NCBI RefSeq assembly: GCF_014204795.1
Contig: NZ_JACHMB010000001.1
Location: forward strand, 3,410,001-3,474,000
Length of the DNA stretch: 64,000 nucleotides
Source: Nonomuraea jabiensis
GTDB taxonomy: Bacteria > Actinomycetota > Actinomycetes > Streptosporangiales > Streptosporangiaceae
Direction: 5' to 3'
In this document: positions 26,511-35,209 of the stretch, piece after piece
Layout: the number at the start of each line of letters is the position of its first letter
Numbering within the stretch: the stretch's first letter is position 1
Notes under the pieces: model-generated
Told to the model about the DNA's origin: nothing
Database searches by the model: none
Seen by the model: only the letters and a program-made list of their open reading frames with translations
Position numbers and translations under genes: made by a program

Positions 26511-27251
26511 TCAAGCGCGCATGCCGGAAAGCAGCAGAAACAACGGAACGCGGAGCCGGCGCGCCAACTCGTCAGCATCCCCAGCGAAGCGGGCCTCACA
26601 AGGTGCGCACTCGCGCAGCGAGCTCAGCGAAAATCCCGACCTCGTGAGTGCGACAACATAGTCCTCTATAGTGCGGTGAAACCAGGTGACGGTGCCACCC
26701 ATCCATTCTCTTTCCCGTGGCCCTTGGAGAAAGTAGTCATCAACAACCCAGGATGTTCGTTTGTCCCGCACGCCGGAGTCGTGCGAGGTCAGAACCGGAT
26801 GAACGACCGTGAAGACGATGCGTCCGCCGGGTGAAAGGCATCCATGGAGGGCGGCCAGCACGGGCTCGATATCCTCGACATAATGAAAAGCCAACCGCGA
26901 AACAACCAGATCGAACGAAGAGGGCGGAGCGGAGAAGTCTTCGATATCAGCCATCTCGACGCGGCCGGCCGTTCCGCATAACGCCGCGTTGGCGGCATCG
27001 ACCATCGCCGCCGAGCCGTCCAATCCCAGGTAACTGCGACAGCCCGCATCCAACAGGACTTGTGCGATGGCCGCATCCCCGCATCCGAGATCCAACACCC
27101 GAAGCCCCGTGACCTCACCCAGCTCCTCCAGGAAAGCCGGTTCCTCCATCACATGGTTGGGGCTCGACGCGCCACTGTGCCGATGGCCGAGGTACCGCTC
27201 GGCGACTTGAGGCGCGTCGTAGAAGGATCCGCCGCGTTTGGTTCCGGTCAC
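26511..27251 (-). CDS. Class I SAM-dependent methyltransferase
   Basis: 246 residues. Motif I VLDLGCGDAAIAQVLL at about 52, motif II around LGLDGSAAMVDAA, motif III SFDLVVSRLAFHYVED, and post-motif LSPGGRIVFTVVHPVL, all typical of the methyltransferase 11/25 superfamily that acts on small molecules. The substrate cannot be told. Its wobble positions are visibly less GC-rich than the tad genes it abuts, and it runs convergent to them with only 30 bp between, so it may be a later arrival. Confidence 0.88.
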   Translation of the reverse strand: MTGTKRGGSFYDAPQVAERYLGHRHSGASSPNHVMEEPAFLEELGEVTGLRVLDLGCGDAAIAQVLLDAGCRSYLGLDGSAAMVDAANAALCGTAGRVEMADIEDFSAPPSSFDLVVSRLAFHYVEDIEPVLAALHGCLSPGGRIVFTVVHPVLTSHDSGVRDKRTSWVVDDYFLQGPREREWMGGTVTWFHRTIEDYVVALTRSGFSLSSLRECAPCEARFAGDADELARRLRVPLFLLLSGMRA

Positions 27252-27954
27252 GGCCCCGAAGTGTAGATCGGTGACCTCGCCGGAGCTGTCGTTGCCGAGG
27301 AGGTGGTGGCGTAGGAGGGGTGGGACGACCTGAGGTCGGAGCTGCTGGCGACGGAGGGGAAGTGGGTGGGTGGGGAGCTAAGCGTGAGGGAAGGGTGGGG
27401 TCGCGGTTGGCTGAGGAGTAGGTGGTGAGGGCCGAGATCGCTCTCGGTCTGCGGCTGAGGTGCGGTTCAGGTGAGTTGCTCTGCGTTGCACCGTCCTCTT
27501 TGCGCTCGTGGGTGTAGTCGACCGTGTGCGGAATCCGCTTGCCTCCGCGAAGACTATGTCGCCCCCTCGGCCTCGTCGTGGGCGAATAGGCGGCAAGGTC
27601 ACTGGGGCGTGAATGTGGCGAATGACGACATTTCGGTTGATGCGAAACGTGGTGAATGGATCTAATGAGCGGCCGAAAACGGTGGGGCGCTTGGGGTTTG
27701 CGGGGCTAGGTCGCAATCAAGTCACGACTTCTTAGACATGGTGTCCAAGAGTTGTGTATCTACCGTAAGGTTCCGCTTACCCTCGGTCCATGCCGTATGT
27801 GACAAGGCGCCTGTGAGCGCCGGATCGAAGTCGCTAGGGTGCGGGTCCGGGGACGGTCGGTGACCGTATCGGCCGGGCGGACTGCACTTCCGATCGTCGC
27901 GTGAACGCCCCAGGGTGGTCAGGCGGCGCGAGGCTCTCGATGGAGGGAAGCGTC
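27252..27954. other. Gene-free stretch before the surface protein
   Basis: No supported gene. The small inverted repeat GTAAG-GTTCCG-CTTAC (about 27766-27781) and nearby AT-rich patches (27720-27760) may belong to the promoter of the downstream gene. Confidence 0.45.
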
Positions 27955-29802
27955 GTGACGGTAGTCGGCAGAGTGGTGGCCACAGGGATGATCGTGGCCG
28001 GCTCCATCGCGCTTGGCGGGACCGCTCAGGCCGCCGCGGTGACCTGGCGGGCCGACACGTCGGGCCAGATCACCTCGCCCGCTGACGGCCAGGTGCTTTC
28101 GAGCTCGTCTGTGACCGTTTCCGCGCATACGGGCGTGATGCAGCTGAACATGGGCCTATACGTCCAGGGGCCCTCCACACCCAACCAGAAGGTCGCCGGA
28201 GGGGGAGCGAACCAGACGATCTCCGGCACGTTCGACGCCGGCAACGCCCCGAACGGGACCTTCACCGTGACCCTCAAGGGAGAGATCACGGGGAGCCAGT
28301 ACGCGAGCAGCACGTTCAAGCTCCGGCGGCCGCCCGAGGCGCCGGGCAACGTGAACGCGACCCGGCAGGGCAGCGCCAAGGTCCAGTTGACCTGGAGCAA
28401 GGGCTCGGAGCCCGACCTGCAGTCGTACGAGGTCTCCAACAGCCAGTCCGGCATCGTAGGAAGGCTGCCCGCCGACAGCGCGTGCGCCGGGTCCACATGC
28501 CAGGCGGTGCTCGCCGTGCCGGCGAAGGCGAAGGGCCAGAAGGTGGGGTTCACGGTCAAGGCGTTCAGGGGTGACGGCGACGGCGGGTCGATCGGGTCGG
28601 GCAATTCGGCCGCCGCGTACGTCGCCTTCCCCGCCGCGCCGACACCCACGCCGACGAAGAAGACCGCCGGCACCAGGACCCCGAAGACCACCAAGAACGT
28701 CGACTCGCTCCCCACACTGCCCGCCAAGAGACAGACCCTGCCGACGACCAAACCGACGACGCACAAGCGGACGGCGGCCAAGCTTCCGGAAATACCCGAC
28801 GCCGACCCGAACGGGAACCTGCCGATCCCTACGGCCGACGAAACGGGCGGTCTTCGCCCATCTGACGCGAAGGGTGGCGCGGACACCGCTCCCGTCCAAC
28901 CCGACGTGAAGGCGCAGTCGAGCGAGTCACCGATCGGGAACCTCGGCCAGTACGGCCTCTACGTCGCAGCGGGTGTCCTCCTGTTGCTGTTCGGCGCCCA
29001 TGCGGGGGCCTGGGCGAGGCGGCGGGCGCTCGCCACGAGTGAGAGCTCCATGCCTGGTACGGCCAGAGCGGACACGGGTGTGGGCACATCGCCGGCTGGC
29101 GGGGTTCAGACCGCCCATGCGAACGAAAGCGTTTCAGTCACCATGGCCCCGCCCCGGCGACGGCCCGCCGTGATCCTGGCCGTCGCCAAGACCCGGATTC
29201 CCGACCAGTCCCGGATTCCCGACCAGTCCTGGGATCAGCGGCCGGTGTCCGACGGGAGTTCCGAAGGGTCGGCTCCGGAACGGTCGTCGGCGCCGCCCGC
29301 GCTCGATCGGAAGCGTGAGGAGGCCCCCGCCGCGTTCGGGATGGAGCGTGAGGAGGTCCCTGCTGTGTTCGGGGTGAAGCGTGAGGAGCCCTCTGCGGCG
29401 CTCGGGGTGGAGCGTGAGGAGGCCGCCGCAGTGTTCGGGGTGGAGCGTGAGGAGCACCCCGTCGCGCTCGATCGGAAGCGTGAGGAGGCCTCCGCTGCAT
29501 TCGGGGTGGAGGAGGTGCGAGACGTCCCGGAAACCCGCCAGGGGCCCGTGCGCATCACCTTGCCCAGTTCCGCGGTCACGGATGTCTCCGAGTCCGACGC
29601 TTCCCCTGTCCGGCCCGCCGTACGGATGGAGGATCGCTGGGACGATTATCTGCCGCCGTCTCCACGGTCAATGGAGGACAGCGGGTTCTGGGAACGCCCG
29701 CAGCCGGGGGCGGACGATTTCTGGTCCGGCGACGATGACGACAAGGGTGAAGGCGAGGAACGCGCTTTTGTGGGACCTCGGCAAAGAGACGGCGAAAGCT
29801 GA
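27955..29802 (+). CDS. Secreted/membrane surface protein with fibronectin-like domain and repeat tail
   Basis: 615 residues, unrecognised family. A signal peptide (MTVVGRVVATGMIVAGSIALGGTAQA) is followed by a beta-rich exported region with an Ig-like part (ITSPADGQVLSSSSVTVSAHT) and an FN3-like part (PPEAPGNVNATRQGSAKVQLTWSKGSEPDLQSYEVS, two Cys in DSACAGSTCQ). Next come a Thr/Pro/Lys-rich stalk, one membrane helix (YGLYVAAGVLLLLFGAHAGAWARRRA, about 338-365) and a long charged cytoplasmic tail with six 11-residue repeats. The GTG start was chosen because GGAGGG sits 7 nt upstream. An earlier in-frame GTG and ATG add no signal-peptide features. Confidence 0.75.
   Translation: MTVVGRVVATGMIVAGSIALGGTAQAAAVTWRADTSGQITSPADGQVLSSSSVTVSAHTGVMQLNMGLYVQGPSTPNQKVAGGGANQTISGTFDAGNAPNGTFTVTLKGEITGSQYASSTFKLRRPPEAPGNVNATRQGSAKVQLTWSKGSEPDLQSYEVSNSQSGIVGRLPADSACAGSTCQAVLAVPAKAKGQKVGFTVKAFRGDGDGGSIGSGNSAAAYVAFPAAPTPTPTKKTAGTRTPKTTKNVDSLPTLPAKRQTLPTTKPTTHKRTAAKLPEIPDADPNGNLPIPTADETGGLRPSDAKGGADTAPVQPDVKAQSSESPIGNLGQYGLYVAAGVLLLLFGAHAGAWARRRALATSESSMPGTARADTGVGTSPAGGVQTAHANESVSVTMAPPRRRPAVILAVAKTRIPDQSRIPDQSWDQRPVSDGSSEGSAPERSSAPPALDRKREEAPAAFGMEREEVPAVFGVKREEPSAALGVEREEAAAVFGVEREEHPVALDRKREEASAAFGVEEVRDVPETRQGPVRITLPSSAVTDVSESDASPVRPAVRMEDRWDDYLPPSPRSMEDSGFWERPQPGADDFWSGDDDDKGEGEERAFVGPRQRDGES
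29308..29505. repeat. Six in-frame 33-bp repeats in the surface-protein tail
   Basis: Each unit encodes an 11-residue block of the form (R/V/M)-x-R-E-E-x-x-x-A-(F/L)-G, for example MEREEVPAVFG and VEREEAAAVFG. Acidic/basic pairs with spaced hydrophobic residues suggest a repeating amphipathic helix. Confidence 0.9.
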
Positions 29803-29994
29803 ATCGCTTATTTGGCTCGGCTTATCGATCAAACACGTCCGAGGTCTGGGTTGGCGTGCGACAGTGCAGGTGGAGCCCAGTTTTGAGGGGTCGGGCCAGC
29901 AGGTCTAGCGCGAGCGGCAGGCGCCACTCGTATGGAAAAGGGCTGCCAGACGCCGCAGCCTCGGTGGCAGTTCTTGTGTGGATGTCGTGGCGTT

Positions 29995-32862
29995 TTACTG
30001 AGAAGACAGCAATGTGTTGAGGAGACGGACGGCGCCTCGTTTGTCGAGGGGCTCGTTGCCGTTGCCGCATTTCGGGGATTGAATGCAGGAGGGGCAGCCT
30101 CGCTCGCATTCGCATGAGGTTATGGCTTCGCGGGTGGCGGTCAGCCAGTCGGTCGCGCGGGCGTAGCCGCGTTCGGCGAAACCCGCCCCGCCCTCGTGGC
30201 CGTCGTACACGAAGACGGTGAGCAGTCCCGTGTCGGCGTGCAGTTCGGTGGAGACGCCGCCGATGTCCCAGCGGTCGCAGGTGGCGAACAGGGGGAGCAG
30301 GCCGATGGAGGCGTGTTCGGCGGCGTGGGCGGCACCGCCGAGGTCGATGCCCGCCTCGGCGAGCGGCGCGACCGCCGAGGCGGGGAGCGTCCACCAGACG
30401 GCGCGAGTGCGGAGGGTGCGAGGTGGCAGGTCCAGGGGCTCGTCGCCGAGCATCTCGCCTGATTGGAGGCGTCTCTTGAGGTACGACACCACTTGCCGGG
30501 TCACCTCCACCTCGCCGAAGTGGAGCGTGCCGGGGCCCAGGGGGTGGGAACGCTGGGTGGCGAGGATGGAAATGTCGGTGATGTCGCGAGCGAACGTCGT
30601 GAAATCCGGGGTCGCGCTGGACACCAGGGCGACCCCGGCCTCCAGGTCCAGAAGCTCCACCAGGAAGGTCTCGCCCTGATGGATGTAGACCGCGCCCGTG
30701 TGCACCGTCGTGTGCGCGGACGGCTCGTCCACGCTGCCCAGGAGGCGGCCGGTGGACGACTCCACGACCTGGATGGGCGCGCCTCCGCCGCCTCGGATGT
30801 CGGCGAGGTCGGTGGCGCGCTCCCGCTTGGTCCAGAACCAGCCCGCGGGGCGCCTCCTGAGCAGCCCCTGGGAGACCAGGTCGTCGAGGACCGTTGAGGT
30901 GGTGGTGCCGAAGATGGGCAGGTCGTCGTCGGTCAGCGGGATCTCGGCGGCCGCGGCGCAGAGGTGGGGGCCCAGGACGTACGGGTTGTCGGGGTCGAGG
31001 ACGATCGCCTCCACGGGCTGGCCGAACAGGGCCTGGGGATGGTGGACGAGGTAGGTGTCCAGAGGGTCGTCCCTGGCGATCAGCACGGCGAGCGCGTCCT
31101 GGCCGTCGCGGCCCGCCCGGCCCGCCTGCTGCCAGAGGGAGGCGCGGGTGCCGGGCCAGCCCGCGATCAGCACGGCGTCCAGGCCTGAGACGTCCACGCC
31201 GAGTTCGAGGGCGTTGGTGGTGGCCAGGCCCATGATCGTGCCTGAGCGGAGGGCCTTCTCCAGGAGCCGGCGGTCCTCGGCGAGGTATCCGGCGCGGTAG
31301 GCGGCGATCTTGTTGGGGAGGTCGGTCCAGTCCGGCTGGGTGGGGGCGTCTGGGAGTGCCCAGGTGAGCGAGCTCTCCGAGGTCGGCTGGGTTGCCATGC
31401 CGTGGTGCTCTGAGGTGCTGGACGCCGGGTCTGCCGTGGAAGGCCCGCTGGTGGTCCGGGCTGGTTCCGGCGTGGCGGGGCCCACCGGCTCCGCTGTGCC
31501 CGATTGGCGGTCGCGGGCGGGATCTGGTTCCGGCGGGGCCGGTTGGGTGGTGCTGGTGGGCTCGGCTGTGTCCGGTCGGAGGCTGAGGGCGGGGGTCGTT
31601 TCCGGCGGGGTTGGCTGGGTGGTGCTGGTGGGCTCGGCTGTGCCGGGTTGGTGGTTGAGGGCGGGGGTCGTTTCCGGCGGGGCCGGTTGGGTGGTGCTGG
31701 CGGGCTCGGCTGAGCCGGGTTGGTGGTTGAGGGCGGGGGCCGTTTCCGGCGGGGTCGGTTGGGTGGTGCTGGCGGGCTCGGCTGAGCCGGGCTGGTGGGT
31801 GAGGGTGGGGGGCGTCTCCGGCGGGGTGGTGCCGGCTGTGGTCGGATGGCGGGGGGTTGAGGGGCGGAGGTGGCGGGTGGAGAGGGAGAAGGCTACGTCG
31901 GCGAGCTTGGCGCGGGCCGTCAGGGCGACCGTTTCGGCGCCGCGGCGGGAACGTACGAAAGCGAGCGTGCGGACGTCGGCCAGAACGAGGTCCGCCAGCA
32001 GATCCGCCGCCTCAGCCGTGGCCGTCCGCCGCACAGGGGCCCCTCCCTCGCCCCGTAGCTCGGTCAGGGGCGGCTCCCACAGCGCGATGGTGGTGGAACC
32101 CTTGGGCGAGGCGTCCACGGTCACCTCGTCCATCTCAAGCCCCGTCAGCCTCATCCCGAACGCGCCCGGCTCGCTGGCCGTCGCCGACGCGAGCAGGAAC
32201 GTGGGGCGCGAGCCGTAACGGGCGCAGACGCGGCGCAGGCGGCGCAGGATCTGGGCGACGTGGGAGCCGAAGACGCCGCGGTAGCCGTGGCACTCGTCGA
32301 CGACGACCATGCGCAACCGGCGGAAGAACGAGGACCACTGGGCGTGGCGGGGGAGGATGCTGCGGTGCAGCATGTCCGGATTCGTCAGGACGTAGTTGGC
32401 GTGCTGGCGCACCCACGTACGTTCCTCGAACGGCGTGTCGCCGTCGAAGCAGGCCGCGCGGAGCTGGGTGATGCGCAGCTCGCGCAGGCCGCGTAGCTGG
32501 TCGGCGGCCAGGGCCTTGGTCGGGGTCAGGTACAGGATCGTGCCGCCGTCGAGGCAGGAGGCGACGGCGGGAGTGAGGTACGCCAGCGACTTCCCGGACG
32601 CCGTACCCGTTGAGATGATCACGTTTCGGCCACGGAATGCCAGGTCGGCGGCCTCGTACTGGTGAGGCCAGAGTCCGGTCACCCCGCGGTTCGCCAAGCG
32701 CGTAACAAGTACTTCTGGCGTCCATTTGGGCCATCCCGCTTGACCCGCCCGACGTGCTGGAACATGCTCCACATGGGTGACACGCTCATGACGTGCGGGA
32801 ACACCGAGCAGGTGGCGGAGGAGTGGACCCGCCTGTTGTGGGGAGGATGCGAAGGAAGTCAC
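29995..32862 (-). CDS. DEAD/DEAH-box helicase with DUF1998-like C-terminus (Rv3649/SCO3550-like)
   Basis: 955 residues from the GTG chosen (the frame is open 24 codons upstream). RecA1 has Walker A STGTASGKSLAY (Lys91), DECH at 189-192 and a SATAS motif III near 226. RecA2 has a NALELGVDVSGLDAVLIAGWPGT region and motif VI QQAGRAGRDGQDAL. The C-terminus has four cysteines (CECERGCPSCIQSPKCGNGN), a zinc site typical of MrfA/YprA-type helicases, whose Bacillus member acts in mitomycin-adduct repair (family inference). Remarkably, about 170 Pro/Thr/Glu-rich residues (332-500) with 24-residue repeats are inserted between RecA2 motifs. Divergent from bldG. Confidence 0.9.
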   Translation of the reverse strand: MTSFASSPQQAGPLLRHLLGVPARHERVTHVEHVPARRAGQAGWPKWTPEVLVTRLANRGVTGLWPHQYEAADLAFRGRNVIISTGTASGKSLAYLTPAVASCLDGGTILYLTPTKALAADQLRGLRELRITQLRAACFDGDTPFEERTWVRQHANYVLTNPDMLHRSILPRHAQWSSFFRRLRMVVVDECHGYRGVFGSHVAQILRRLRRVCARYGSRPTFLLASATASEPGAFGMRLTGLEMDEVTVDASPKGSTTIALWEPPLTELRGEGGAPVRRTATAEAADLLADLVLADVRTLAFVRSRRGAETVALTARAKLADVAFSLSTRHLRPSTPRHPTTAGTTPPETPPTLTHQPGSAEPASTTQPTPPETAPALNHQPGSAEPASTTQPAPPETTPALNHQPGTAEPTSTTQPTPPETTPALSLRPDTAEPTSTTQPAPPEPDPARDRQSGTAEPVGPATPEPARTTSGPSTADPASSTSEHHGMATQPTSESSLTWALPDAPTQPDWTDLPNKIAAYRAGYLAEDRRLLEKALRSGTIMGLATTNALELGVDVSGLDAVLIAGWPGTRASLWQQAGRAGRDGQDALAVLIARDDPLDTYLVHHPQALFGQPVEAIVLDPDNPYVLGPHLCAAAAEIPLTDDDLPIFGTTTSTVLDDLVSQGLLRRRPAGWFWTKRERATDLADIRGGGGAPIQVVESSTGRLLGSVDEPSAHTTVHTGAVYIHQGETFLVELLDLEAGVALVSSATPDFTTFARDITDISILATQRSHPLGPGTLHFGEVEVTRQVVSYLKRRLQSGEMLGDEPLDLPPRTLRTRAVWWTLPASAVAPLAEAGIDLGGAAHAAEHASIGLLPLFATCDRWDIGGVSTELHADTGLLTVFVYDGHEGGAGFAERGYARATDWLTATREAITSCECERGCPSCIQSPKCGNGNEPLDKRGAVRLLNTLLSSQ
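31477..31830. repeat. 72-bp in-frame tandem repeat inside the helicase gene
   Basis: The phrase GGTGCTGG recurs at 31549, 31621, 31693 and 31765, exactly every 72 bp, giving about 4-5 copies of a 24-residue unit (core PPET-x-PAL-x-HQPG-x-AEP-x-STTQP) in the helicase insertion. Confidence 0.9.
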
Positions 32863-33031
32863 TGTTTCCAGTCTTGCATCGATGGGCAAAGTCGCCGGGA
32901 ATCGTGATTTCGTATAGACACAAGCGAGACGCATGGTTGAATGCCGCGCGTCAGGGTCGGACGATCTGGGGCCACGCTCCAGATTGCCAGGCCCAAGAGA
33001 GTAGTTTCGCAGGCGAGGCGCTGGAGGATCT

Positions 33032-33382
33032 GTGGATCTGAAGTTGGATCACCGCACCGAAGACCGACTCACCATCGTGGAGGTCGAGGGTGAGATCGAT
33101 GTCTACACGGCGCCGAGATTGCGTGAGCTCCTCATCGACCTGGTGAACAAGGGCAACTTCCACCTGCTCGTCAACATGGAGAAGGTGGACTTCCTCGACT
33201 CCACGGGCCTTGGTGTCCTGGTCGGGGGGCTCAAGCGGGTTCGTGCGCACGACGGCTCGCTCGAGCTGGTCTGCACGCAGGAGCGCATCCTGAAGATCTT
33301 CCGGATTACCGGTCTGACCAAGGTCTTCGGGATCTACGCTTCGGTCGACGAGGCCAAGGAAGCTCACGGCAAAGACAAGTAG
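33032..33382 (+). CDS. bldG: Anti-sigma factor antagonist BldG (STAS domain)
   Basis: 116 residues, a complete STAS domain nearly identical in style to Streptomyces Bld[52 protein letters not shown] and [13 protein letters not shown]. Ser57 in D-S-T-G-L-G is the regulatory phosphorylation site. Unphosphorylated protein binds the partner anti-sigma kinase (encoded 1 bp downstream) and frees sigma factors. BldG is needed for aerial hyphae and antibiotics in Streptomyces (established). GTG start with GGAGG 4 nt upstream. The helicase gene is divergent on the other side, as in SCO3549/SCO3550. Confidence 0.95.
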   Translation: MDLKLDHRTEDRLTIVEVEGEIDVYTAPRLRELLIDLVNKGNFHLLVNMEKVDFLDSTGLGVLVGGLKRVRAHDGSLELVCTQERILKIFRITGLTKVFGIYASVDEAKEAHGKDK

Positions 33383-33383
33383 C

Positions 33384-33803
33384 ATGGCTACCGTCGAGCT
33401 GACGTTCAGCGCTCTTCCCGCCCATGTGCGGACCGCGCGGCTGGTGGCGACGGCGATCGCTCGCCGCACCGGCGTGGAGGAGTCCCTGCTGGACGAGGTC
33501 AGGCTCGCTGTGGGTGAGGCCTGCTCCCGGGCAGTCGAGGCGCACCGCGTCCACTGTCCGGGCGAGCCCATCCGCATCGAGCTGCGTGACGACTCCGGGC
33601 GTTTCGAAGTCACGGTCAGCGACCAGGCCCCCAGCGATGAGATCAAGCAGGAGCGGCCCCTCGATCTGGGCATGCTCTCTGACTCGTTCATGTCAGGCTT
33701 CGGCCTCGCGGTCATCGAGGGCTTGGCCGACGACGTCGAGGTCTTCCCCAGCCCGAAGGGCACCAACATCCGCATGAGCTGGCCCGCGGCCGCCAAGGTC
33801 TGA
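33384..33803 (+). CDS. Anti-sigma factor / HATPase partner of BldG (SCO3548-like)
   Basis: 139 residues with a GHKL (HATPase_c_2) fold. The N-box helix VRLAVGEACSRAVEAH has the E-A-C-x-x-A pattern, then FEVTVSDQAP, and MSGFGLAVIEGLADDVEV as the G2-type glycine turn. The usual N-box asparagine is replaced by Arg/Ser, so ATP binding or kinase activity may be weak, as suspected for SCO3548. The SCO3548 protein binds BldG (established). Starts 1 bp after bldG, so the ratio of the two is probably set by coupling. Confidence 0.9.
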   Translation: MATVELTFSALPAHVRTARLVATAIARRTGVEESLLDEVRLAVGEACSRAVEAHRVHCPGEPIRIELRDDSGRFEVTVSDQAPSDEIKQERPLDLGMLSDSFMSGFGLAVIEGLADDVEVFPSPKGTNIRMSWPAAAKV

Positions 33804-34289
33804 GCCTGCTCCGCCGCCTCGCTTCGCCGGGCGTCCCTGGGGGGCGTCCGGCGTGGGGGGTTTCTGGGTTCTGTGGTCAAAAAGCCCATCTTGTACGGCG
33901 GAGCACGGGCGGCGCCACCCGCCGTACGTGGCTGAGCGCCTCCAGGGAGACGCCCGCTGACCCGCACGTGGCCGGCCGCCGTCACGGCGCACGGGCACCG
34001 TGGCTTCCGTCTTCCGCTGGACCTACGGGGTGAACGGGGTTCGTCGAGCGGAGTCGGTCTTAACGGGCGGCCCCCGACGGGCGAATGGGGTTGGTTGGCG
34101 GGCTGTCGCGCGGGGCGAGTGCGTTCGCGGGGAGGGCGGCCCTTCTGGCGCCTCCGACGGGCATATCCCGTTTGTGACCGGGCTGCCACGCGGGGCACGC
34201 GGTTCGCGGGCTCGGCAGGCGGGCAGGCGGAGTGGGCGGTTTCGTGGCGGGGCGGCTCCTGCCGTCGCGTTGCGGGTCCCGGTGACGGG
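33804..34289. other. G-rich gene-free stretch after the bldG operon
   Basis: Strongly G-biased top strand with GGGCG/GGCGG phrases. No supported gene. Leads into the tandem array. Confidence 0.5.
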
Positions 34290-34735
34290 GCGATGGGCGT
34301 TGCGGTCGTTGGACGTGGTGCGGTCCGTGGCGTGGCGGGCGTTTGACGGGGTCGTGTCGATGGCGGCGGTGGGCGTTGCGGTCGTTGGACGTGGTGCGGT
34401 CCGTGGCGTCGGCGGGCGTTTGACGGGGTCGTGTTGATGCCGGGCGGTGGGCGTTGCGGTCGTTGGACGTGGTGCGGTCCGTGGCGTCGGCGGGCGTTTG
34501 ACGGGGTCGTGTTGATGCCGGGCGGTGGGCGTTGTGGTCGTTGGATGAGGTGCGGTCCGTGGCGTCGGCGGGCGTTTGACGGGGTCGTGTCGATGGCGGC
34601 GGTGGGCGTTGTGGTCGTTGGATGAGGTGCGGTCCGTGGCGTGGCGGGCGTTTGACGGGGTCGTGTCGATGGCGGCGGTGGGTGTTCCGGTCGTCGGATG
34701 AGGTGCGGTCCGTGGCGTCGGCGGGCGGCCGATGA
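34290..34735. repeat. Six-copy 76-78-bp tandem repeat
   Basis: The anchor GCGGTCCGTGGCGT starts at 34320, 34396, 34474, 34552, 34629 and 34705, spacings of 76, 78, 78, 77 and 76 bp. Units contain GGGCGTTTGACGGGGTCGTG and GGGCGTTGCGGTCGTTGGA, with small differences (TCGATGGC / TTGATGCCGG; GGACGTG / GGATGAG). The variable lengths exclude a conserved reading frame. Confidence 0.95.
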
Positions 34736-35209
34736 GGCCGTGGCGGCGGGGGACGGATGGGGTGGGTGCCGGTGAGGGGGCCGCGTGCCGTGTTCTAAGC
34801 GGCGGTGCCGTGGTCCGGTGGCGGTGGTGGGGTGCGGTGACCGCGGTGGGTGGGTGTTTCGGGGGTCGGCTTCCGTCTCTCGGGTCCCTCCGGCATCGCT
34901 CCAGGCGGCCCGAGTTTCGGTCTGTCGCTATCCGGAGGTTTTCATGACCGTAAACCCGGGGAAATTTCGCCTGTCAGGCCGCAAACCGGCCCGCTGTCAG
35001 GGGATTACTGGACGCGCGCACAATTAGCCACCTCGAGAGCCTTCATATCCGTTCAGTGCCTGCGTAGACTCCCGGCACCGGCCAAGGTGATCCGGCGGAA
35101 CGCGGATTCAACCGGAAGCGGCACCCACAACCCGGATGGTGCCGCAACACCCGCCGAGGAAAACTGCAGCACCGCCCGGGCAGGACGACCGGTCTTGCCG
35201 AGGAGAACG
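34736..35209. other. Leader region of the pyrophosphatase gene
   Basis: G-rich up to about 34930, then a normal-composition stretch of about 280 bases likely to hold the hppA promoter and 5' UTR. A TAGACT hexamer near 35068 could be a -10 element, but no clear -35 partner is seen. Confidence 0.4.

Noticed and set aside
27378..27716. 112-codon reverse ORF upstream of the surface protein
   Set aside because: Arg/Pro/Thr-rich with no family features, and no supporting ribosome-binding site was found.
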